DNA of 8,701 bases, from positions 1 through 8,701 of the forward strand of contig JAUXAC010000032.1 in NCBI GenBank assembly GCA_030615035.1. The letters run 5' to 3'. Below the pieces are notes generated by a model. That model had not been told where the DNA came from, did not search any database, and saw only the letters and a list, made by a program, of their open reading frames with translations. Every line of letters begins with the position of its first letter. Within the stretch, counting starts at the first letter, position 1. A program made the translations under genes and the position numbers. Of the stretch, positions 1 through 5,700 are shown one piece after another. Source of the DNA: Dehalococcoidia bacterium (GTDB lineage Bacteria > Chloroflexota > Dehalococcoidia > Dehalococcoidales > RBG-16-60-22).

Positions 1-160
1 GTGTGTGGGTGTGTGTTCTTTCTGTGTGTGTGTGTGTACCCTAGTACGGTGGATTCTTTTGGGGTGTTTTGGCCTACATTGCTGTAAAGACTGGTGTAAG
101 AGGTGTAGAATACCCACAAAATTTGGTGGGGAATTGGGGAATTTGGGTGAATTATAAGCG
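1..160. repeat. TG-rich block with TG dinucleotide repeats, no gene
   Basis: The + strand is strongly rich in G and T. It opens with GTGTGTGGGTGTGTGT (1-16), then has seven TG units (23-37), and continues with G/T-rich sequence such as the GGGG tracts around 61-64 and 128-140. No supported gene lies here. One + frame is open from the window edge to a stop at 155-157, but it encodes the TG repeat as alternating Val and Cys and has no start in view. A TATAAGC motif at 153-159 resembles the -10 of the rightward promoter near 7981 and may mark a start for the structured stretch that follows. The block could be a simple repeat, a strand-asymmetric control region or sequence near a genome end; nothing in the window decides between these. 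Confidence 0.5.
153..158 (+). promoter_or_regulatory. possible -10 element before the structured stretch
   Basis: TATAAG followed by C matches the TATAAGC of the better supported rightward promoter at 7981-7987. It sits four bases before the first strong hairpin, so a bacterial-type start would fall at about 164-166, at the base of that hairpin. No good -35 hexamer is found 16-18 bases upstream in the G/T-rich sequence, so this is weak. Confidence 0.2.
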
Positions 161-161
161 A

Positions 162-409
162 TGAGGGGGAGAAGAGCCTGCTCCCCCTCACCTAAAGGAA
201 GTCCTTCGACCAGCTACTATCCGGAGTCAGACTATGCTGGTTAGCCCTACAACAGCGGGAGAACCACCGCTACTCCTGCCTGCACAACGTAAGTTGATGT
301 TGGCTTACTACCCCTTTCGAAGCGAAGGTCGGTGAATCATTCGGCGGAGCACCTGTCGGTACTCCGCCTTAGAATTGACCCGACAGCCGATATTCGACCC
401 TCGACTGTC
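162..409 (+). ncRNA. candidate structured RNA with pseudoknot (family not recognised)
   Basis: This gene-free stretch holds a series of complementary segments. Helices read directly: 162-171/181-190 (10 bp); 203-208/323-328 (6 bp, enclosing the next three); 209-214/236-241 (6 bp); 254-258/267-271 (5 bp); then either 289-293/304-308 or 285-288/293-296 capped by GTAA, a GNRA-type loop on the + strand; and 343-349/362-368 (7 bp). Bases 353-359 (CTGTCGG) in the loop of that last hairpin are perfectly complementary to 380-386 (CCGACAG), making a 7-bp pseudoknot. Segment 382-386 can alternatively pair with 405-409, so a switch is conceivable. The GNRA loop and the upstream TATAAGC suggest the + strand. 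The same pairings could instead form in the 3' untranslated end of the leftward operon. It does not match tRNA, RNase P, SRP RNA, tmRNA, cobalamin riboswitch or group I intron signatures as I know them. Confidence 0.4.
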
Positions 410-415
410 AGCTTC

Positions 416-649
416 CTATGCAAACCAGGAAGGCTTCTTGGCTTTATAAGGTGCGTAAGGCTTCCAGCGCATATTGCCGGTCTTGGTGCGGACCATTCGG
501 CCCTTGGCTCGTTCAGCTTTAGCCTTGGCCTTGGGACCGGCTTCGGCTACGACCCTAGCACGGTCTTCTCTTGTAGTCCTAGCTCTAGCTGCGGCTCTCT
601 CTTCCCTTAGGGTCTTTCTCAGGGACTTAACCTTGGTTTCTACAGTCAT
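416..649 (-). CDS. 77-aa very basic protein, candidate nucleic-acid binding
   Basis: About a third of the residues are Lys or Arg, and Ala is also abundant. Residues 5-55 look like one long charged helix, followed by an aromatic and basic tail (MRWKPYAPYKAKKPSWFA, about 60-77). There are no membrane segments, cysteines or catalytic motif. The start is ATG at 647-649, with AAAGGAGG (655-662) five bases upstream; the preceding gene's TGA (662-664) abuts this site, so translation is probably coupled. It is the last gene of the leftward operon, and the structured stretch lies just beyond its stop. Small highly basic proteins in virus-like genomes often condense DNA inside the particle or act as minor core proteins. 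That role is an inference from composition; no family is recognised. A ribosomal or scaffold-like protein cannot be excluded. Confidence 0.8.
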   Translation of the reverse strand: MTVETKVKSLRKTLREERAAARARTTREDRARVVAEAGPKAKAKAERAKGRMVRTKTGNMRWKPYAPYKAKKPSWFA

Positions 650-661
650 ACTTTCCTCCTT

Positions 662-1003
662 TCATCCTATCTCTCCAAAGTACTTAGCCTGCTGCTCAGG
701 AGATGCTTCGCCAATGGTTAGGTCTCTATCCTCTTCTTCGACTGGTGGTCTAACAGGTGCAGATGGTCTTAGGACTGGTGGCCTTGTCGGCGCAATGGAA
801 GCGTCTGAAACGTCTGGAGCAACGCTTCCTATGTTGATTAGACTTCTAAGGCTACCCACGGCACTTGCATAGGATACGTTTAGAGTATTAACTATAACTT
901 GAACTGCATCTTCCTGGCTAAAATTGTCTGCACCAAATGCTCCTTCTAAGGCGTTGAAGGCTTCATTATCCATCTTCGGCGGCTCTGCAAGCGTATATCT
1001 CAT
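662..1003 (-). CDS. 113-aa protein with winged-helix-like N-terminus and proline-rich tail
   Basis: Residues 12-63 read as a small helical domain ending in helix-turn-helix spacing (LNVSYASAVGSLRSLINIG, then VAP). This aligns with the 81-aa and 258-aa products upstream at the pattern [NG][LV][SD], a recognition-like helix, then G.[VI]A. Residues 64-91 are a Pro/Arg/Val linker (APTRPPVLRPSAPVRPP), followed by an acidic end (EEED). The start is ATG at 1001-1003, with TAGGAGGTG (1008-1016) six bases upstream. The G of the preceding gene's TAG stop is the first G of GGAGG, so the genes are effectively coupled. DNA binding is an inference from the fold pattern. The proline linker and acidic tail suggest a protein-interaction segment, as in an adaptor or regulator. 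No named family is recognised. Confidence 0.8.
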   Translation of the reverse strand: MRYTLAEPPKMDNEAFNALEGAFGADNFSQEDAVQVIVNTLNVSYASAVGSLRSLINIGSVAPDVSDASIAPTRPPVLRPSAPVRPPVEEEDRDLTIGEASPEQQAKYFGEIG

Positions 1004-1013
1004 TGGTCACCTC

Positions 1014-1790
1014 CTAGAATATCTTTAGGAATCCGGTGTCTTCTAAGTCCCTCGCGTTAGCAGTGGCAACCCAACCTTTTTCCTTTAGGATAGCGAGTAC
1101 CTGTCTGACTACTAATGGGTCTAAGTTAAGCTCCCCAGCAATCTCATCGTCTCTCATCGGCCCGTCGGCTAGAAGAGGCATGACTCCTGTATTGTCCTGC
1201 TCTGCATATTCTCTTCCCATTGCTGTTAGCTTGTAGAGGCCTGCTTGGACTGCTTTGACTATTCCTCTAAGAGGGGCTAGTTGCTGTCGTATTCTCTCGC
1301 CTCTGAGTTTTCCCTCTACTGCTTCTCTGGCTAGTCTCGCTGCCCTTTCGGCTTGGATTGCTGATAACTCAGAGGTGCGCTCCTTAGTAAGGGCTGTCTC
1401 GGCTGTAGCTCTCTGCTGGAGCATGGCCGAACGTCTTCCTGAAACGTCAGTGGCGAATGTAGCTTCTTCAGCTCTCCGCTTACCTCGTAGCTCAAGCTCT
1501 TCTACTCTCGCTGTTTCTTTCTTTTGTTTCTTCTCGGTACGAACTTCATAGCCTCCGCCTCTTTCCTCCCACCTCTTTCTAAACCACGCAATGGGATTCC
1601 AGTTATGAGCTACGATGACAGCTCTGTAGCCACCGTCTGGGTCTGGACCTCTCTGTAGCACTTTAATGGGCTCTAAGCCTGTCTCTGAAGCATACTCCTG
1701 CATCTCATCAATCATCATACTAAGTTCATCTTTGGTGGGTGCCTGGAGAGTTGCGGTGATTTCTCGGCCTTGAAACTTTTCCCCTACCAT
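1014..1790 (-). CDS. 258-aa protein: alpha/beta head, coiled coil, C-terminal winged helix
   Basis: Three parts are visible. Residues 1-75 alternate strands and helix (ITATLQAP, a helix around 20-37, IKVLQRG, YRAVIVAHNW), a small alpha/beta domain. Residues 84-178 are rich in Glu, Arg, Lys and Ala with almost no Pro or Gly, typical of a long helix or coiled coil. Residues 185-258 resemble a winged helix: YKLTAMGREY, then DDEIAGELNLDPLVVRQVLAILKEKGWVA and a possible wing. The start is ATG at 1788-1790, with GGAGG (1796-1800) five bases upstream, lying in the last Arg codons of the preceding gene just before its TAA. The layout suits an oligomeric DNA-binding protein, such as a regulator, a segregation protein or a structural protein that organises DNA. 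No family is recognised, so the role stays open. Confidence 0.85.
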   Translation of the reverse strand: MVGEKFQGREITATLQAPTKDELSMMIDEMQEYASETGLEPIKVLQRGPDPDGGYRAVIVAHNWNPIAWFRKRWEERGGGYEVRTEKKQKKETARVEELELRGKRRAEEATFATDVSGRRSAMLQQRATAETALTKERTSELSAIQAERAARLAREAVEGKLRGERIRQQLAPLRGIVKAVQAGLYKLTAMGREYAEQDNTGVMPLLADGPMRDDEIAGELNLDPLVVRQVLAILKEKGWVATANARDLEDTGFLKIF

Positions 1791-1792
1791 TG

Positions 1793-2038
1793 TTACCTCC
1801 TTCTTAGCATCTTGCTTAGGAAACTCCTTTCAGACTCCTCTGGGGCTATTAGTCCAGCTTTCAGAAGTCTTCCGATTGAAGACATAGATTCACTATGAGA
1901 TAGACCAGTAAATTGAGAGATGGTGGTAACGTTGCCTGTAGCATCTTCTCGAAAGGCCTGCAGTGATAGAGCATCATTAGGACGGAGTTCTCCAGGGTCT
2001 GCTTGCTGGCCTCTAGGTGTTATTACATAATTCTTCAC
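1793..2038 (-). CDS. 81-aa winged-helix / helix-turn-helix protein
   Basis: The protein starts with a strand-like segment (NYVITPRG) comparable to YKLTAMGRE in the next gene. A helix follows around residues 22-31, then a typical helix-turn-helix (VTTISQFTGLSHSESMSSIGRLLKAGLIAPEE, about 37-68) and a basic end (KMLRRR). The whole protein is one domain, consistent with a small DNA-binding regulator of MarR- or ArsR-like topology, though no specific family is claimed. The start is GTG at 2036-2038, chosen because GGAGG (2044-2048) lies five bases upstream and no ATG fits. That site overlaps the TAG stop of the 58-aa gene (2048-2050). Its stop is separated from the next start by only two bases. 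A natural but untested hypothesis is that it binds the boxes in the divergent control region. Confidence 0.85.
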   Translation of the reverse strand: MKNYVITPRGQQADPGELRPNDALSLQAFREDATGNVTTISQFTGLSHSESMSSIGRLLKAGLIAPEESERSFLSKMLRRR

Positions 2039-2047
2039 TTCAACCTC

Positions 2048-2224
2048 CTAGTTTAGGTAGATTAGACCTTCCAGGAACTCCTCATCGAAGTCGCCTTCCA
2101 TATAGACTCCATAAGGTACTAATTCATTCTCCAAATACCAAGTTATGAGCCAGCCGGGAGTTAGTTTTAGCATGTCCGGCTTGAAGATTTCAGCTAGCTG
2201 CTTGTTAGTTAATTCAAGGCTCAT
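2048..2224 (-). CDS. 58-aa acidic protein, unknown function
   Basis: This short frame fills the whole gap between its neighbours. It begins MSLELTNKQLAEIFKPDM, continues LKLTPGWLITWYLENELV and ends EEFLEGLIYLN. It has 11 acidic and only 3 basic residues, several aromatics, no membrane segment and no cysteine. Its ATG (2222-2224) overlaps the TGA stop of the 129-aa gene (2221-2223) as ATGA, the usual sign of translational coupling; a weak GGGTGA lies about ten bases upstream of the ATG. Its TAG stop lies in the binding site of the 81-aa gene. The exact fit at both ends is the main evidence that it is real. Function is unknown. Acidic charge beside several basic proteins could mean a binding partner or mimic, but that is speculation. 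Confidence 0.72.
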   Translation of the reverse strand: MSLELTNKQLAEIFKPDMLKLTPGWLITWYLENELVPYGVYMEGDFDEEFLEGLIYLN

Positions 2225-2610
2225 GGCTTATGCTTCACCCTTTCCAAAGCTTTATCGGCGTCCTCACCTCTCCTCATCATCTCTGCTTTCATTATGCGCG
2301 TCGCTTTGGTCAGGTCTTTCGTCTCGAGTTCGAAGATTTCCCCGTCGTCTAGTGCGGCTAATCTCTGGTCTGCTTCTTGAGCTGTATAGAAGGGACCTAG
2401 AGCGGCCTTTTTACCCTCTTTGGTAATACCCCATACGTAAAAGTATTTTGTGATGAGGGGCATCACCCTAGCTTCAAGTGCCTCTTGTGAGAACTGCCCA
2501 AAGAACCTCTCAGCAGACTCCTCTGCAGCCTCTGGGTTGGAGTGGTCCAGCCTTACTCTTCTAAATTTTCTTCTTGGTCTAATTCTAGTTTCAAAGTCAT
2601 CGTTTGGCAT
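2221..2610 (-). CDS. 129-aa protein, basic N-terminus and small alpha/beta domain, unknown
   Basis: Two parts are visible. Residues 1-20 carry a basic patch (RPRRKFRRVR, 11-20). Residues 54-113 form a compact domain with YFYVWGITKEGKKAALGPF, then TAQEADQRLAALDDGEIFEL, and a final helix TKDLTKATRIMKAEMMRR. The 'aromatic strand, LGPF, EA-rich helix, strand' pattern looks like a small domain that recognises a ligand or partner, but no named family is assigned. A longer frame beginning with TTG at 2638-2640 exists. ATG at 2608-2610 is preferred because GGAGGATT lies seven bases upstream (2618-2622), while the TTG has no site. It overlaps the end of the 61-aa gene by 14 bases and the 58-aa gene by ATGA, so it is clearly part of the operon. 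Confidence 0.82.
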   Translation of the reverse strand: MPNDDFETRIRPRRKFRRVRLDHSNPEAAEESAERFFGQFSQEALEARVMPLITKYFYVWGITKEGKKAALGPFYTAQEADQRLAALDDGEIFELETKDLTKATRIMKAEMMRRGEDADKALERVKHKP

Positions 2611-2782
2611 GTTTAATCCTCCAAATTCTTCTAATCCCAAAGAACAGGCATGGTAATCCCACGATTATCCAGAATGCGTCAATCCAGTCCCATTGGTGGG
2701 AATGTAAGACGGTTAGGACCATAACTAGATAAAGCAGTAGGGTGAAGCCACCAAACAGAACCAGGACTGTTCCTAGTTTCAT
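2597..2782 (-). CDS. 61-aa small membrane protein, two helices
   Basis: Two hydrophobic helices fill most of the protein: about residues 3-26 (LGTVLVLFGGFTLLLYLVM) and 33-50 (WIDAFWIIVGLPCLFFGI). A short turn HSHQWDW joins them, and a basic tail RRIWRIKHAKR (51-61) follows. The positive-inside rule predicts both ends inside the cell, with the turn outside. The ATG (2780-2782) overlaps the TGA stop of the 1555-aa gene (2779-2781) as ATGA, so it is translated with that gene, and its 3' end overlaps the 129-aa gene. It could be a minor virion membrane protein, a partner of the giant protein, or a holin-like lysis protein (small, two helices, basic tail). The sequence does not distinguish these. 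Confidence 0.8.
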   Translation of the reverse strand: MKLGTVLVLFGGFTLLLYLVMVLTVLHSHQWDWIDAFWIIVGLPCLFFGIRRIWRIKHAKR

Positions 2783-5700
2783 AATAGCCTTATTCCTGTT
2801 ATGGACGGTGATGTCTCTTGCCTTTTTCCCAATTTCTTTTGAGCTCTCTTCTTTCTAGTTCTAAGTTCCTCCTCACCCAAAGCTTCTGCTTCTAAGGCTC
2901 CCATACGTCTCCATGAAGGCCTAACCTCCGCGTGTCGAGCTCCGGGTAGAGGAATGTACAACTTCTCTTCCAGCAGTCTACGAACATTCGCTCTTGCTCT
3001 ATCAGGTAGATGAGTTAGTATCTCCTCCACTCTCTCCTTATTGACGTCAATACGTTTCTTACCTTCACCTTTGTATTCAGTTTTGGTTAGACCCGCATCC
3101 TTAATCCCTTGGGCAATCTCCTCCGCAGTCATCCCACTTAGGCGTTGAGTTAGAGTTCTTTCTCCGAAGTCTCTCAGAGCTTCAGTTTCATACTTGCCTA
3201 TTAGAAGCTGTTCAAGTGAAGTACCGAACTTCAGTCCCGCTACTCCCAGTGGAGCTTCCTTAGTGGGGATGCTCATTCCCTTCTCGGGCCCTACTATTCT
3301 TGTTCCTACATCTGTTTTCATACCTCCTCCTTTGAAGGCTATATTTCTACCACTATCGGTGATATAGATGTCTACGACACCCAGGTCTACTGAGACGGTT
3401 TCTGGCACCCTGGCTTCGGGCTCACCAATTAGCTGTATAGTCTCTCTAGGAGTCCTCATCTCGGTGCGTACTGCACCGGCAGGAACTTTATTGATTAGTG
3501 TTATTGGCTTGGGTTGTTTCCAAGGCGGTGGGATGTACTTCCAAACAAAGCCCTGCCTCCAAGCTATAGAACCTGGCGGAATGCGTACTTCTCCTATCCC
3601 TACCACCTCTGGAGGTGCTGGGGGAATACGTGGAGGTACTTTGGGAGGCTTGGGGGGAGTATACCTTGGAGGTCTTTCAGGAGGAACGTACGGAGGCCTC
3701 TCTGGTGGCACATAGGGGGGTCGCTCTGGGGGTACATACGGAGGTCTATAAGGGGGACGATAAGGTGGCCGCTCAGGGGGTAGGTACTCATAGGGAATCT
3801 CGGGCGGCCTCTCGTACTCCTCTAGAGGTCTATACTCAATTATCGCAGGCGGTGGGATTCTCTCGACTAACCTTTCAGGTATGGCCTCTCTAGGGATGAA
3901 TCGCCTAGCTTCGACTGCCTCTTCTCTTGGCACACCTCTAGCTAATCCTACTTCCAAGAGCTTAGTATAGTAACCTATGTATGCTCTTGTATAGTCACCC
4001 CTCCGACGAATCTCTGGGAGGTACTCATCAAAGAGACTAGCATACCTGCCGAGTTCTTTCTTAAGAGTAGCATCAATCAGCTGCTTTTCTAGTCTTCGCA
4101 TAATTTCTGGGTACTTCTCCAAGCCCTTCAGTTTCTTGAATGCTTCCCTAAATTCGGCCTCGGTTCTGTAGTCAGCCTTTACAAGCTCATACTGCCTTCT
4201 GAGATACTCTTTACCTTCGGTTGTTTTTAGCCAGTCGCTTATTGTCTTAGCTGCCTCTTTCGGTGCTTCCTTGGCTAATTCAATTGTTACTGCTCTGCGT
4301 CTACCATGTATTAACTCAGCTAAGTCACCAAGTGCGCTTTCATTCCTTAAGTAGTCCAGAAGTTCAGGCGTTCTAACTTCTCTACCTTCAGTGACTAGCT
4401 TCTTTAAGGCTTCCATTCGACCTTTCCAACCCAAGAAAAAGTCGTAGGTGGCATTAACAGATGCGTTTGCTCTAATAGACAAGACCTGTCTTGTGGACAA
4501 ACCTTTATATCCTTCTAAGCCTAAGCCTTTCAGTACATAGCGTTGAATGGAGTAAGCTCCCATTACTATGTTCGCCGAAATGCCCTTACCTCCAGGTCCT
4601 GGAACTTCAGTGTAGGGACCTATAGTCGTCATTTCCAACTCAATACCCCTCATATACTCTTTGAATGGTGGGTAAGCGCCTGGAGCAACACCTTTATTGT
4701 AGGCTTCCCCAGCCAGTCTTCTCATTTCGGCTAGGTTCTCAGCTCTCATTATGTTCTTACCTAAAGGTTTGAAACCTTCAGGACCAAGGTAGACCTCAAC
4801 CACTCCAGGTCTAACCATTCTCTCACCAGAGGCGCTCATCTCAGCGAATCTTCTAGCTAATTGGGGGGAGCCCCAAAGGATTTGTTTACCTGGGTTAGCT
4901 GGGTCGAACTTAGTTATGTCAGGTACTCCGGAGAAAAGAGTGTTCGGTGCAACCCTCTGATAAGCAGTGCCGAGAACCTTGAGTCGAATCATTCCATCGC
5001 CTACTGGGACTTCAACGTAGTACTCACCCCACTTGCCAGGTTCACCTTTGCCCTCGAGTAGGAGCCTTATTGCTTCTTCTGTAGCACCCCTCATTTCCAT
5101 ATCTAACTTCTTACCGAAAAGTTCCGTTGGAGTCCTGACTATACTGTACTCAATTGCCATTCCTCTCTCGGCGATGTACTTAGGAACGTTTAGTCTAGCC
5201 CCTACACCTTCCGCTAACTTAAGTAAGCTCTTGGGTCCTATGACGAAGCCAGCTACCCAGCCGGTTGTGAGAAATGGGTCTGCTTTGAACTTCTTAGGTA
5301 TTTCTGTCATAACGAAGGCAACCAGACCAGCTGCGACTAAAGCAGCAAAGGTGTCGGCTTCCTGTTCTGGAACTTTATCAACTAAGTGCGCAGCTAGTGT
5401 AGGTATCATCGCAACGAAAATAGGAGCAGCTACTAAGGCCCCTACTACTAAACCACCCGCGAATGCAGCAGGTTCTGAGACAACAGCAGGTACGTCCTGT
5501 CCTCTAATCCATTCGGCGCCCTTGCTAGTGTACCCAAATGTCTTATCAACGACGTCCATCATAGCGCCTTCCCACTCGACTAATGTAACCTGGGCAGGGA
5601 CTGAATATCTCAGTAAGACATGCGCCTTCTTTGCATCAGTTAAACCTTCAAACGTCTTGTATCCAAGCTGTTTTGCCCAGTAGTCCTGTTTATCTGCTGG

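Noticed and set aside
2..157. Open + strand frame entering from the left with a Cys-rich end (HCCKDWCKRC)
   Set aside because: Much of it translates the TG repeat into Val-Cys alternation, no start is in view, and about 50 codons are not enough support. It could be the tail of a rightward gene if the contig extends left.
200..410. tRNA, RNase P, SRP RNA, tmRNA, riboswitch or group I intron
   Set aside because: TTCGACC-type and CAGACTA-like fragments caught the eye, but no cloverleaf, conserved core or paired P7-type segments could be assembled.
474..872. 132-aa open frame on the + strand
   Set aside because: It is antisense across two well-supported leftward genes, with a TTG start and no binding site.
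2638..2640. TTG start giving a 139-aa version of the 129-aa protein
   Set aside because: No binding site precedes it, whereas the ATG ten codons downstream has GGAGGATT at ideal distance.
5033..5683. 216-aa open frame on the + strand
   Set aside because: It lies wholly antisense to the giant gene, begins at TTG with no ribosome binding site, and has the low-complexity Ser/Ala/Thr composition of a shadow frame.
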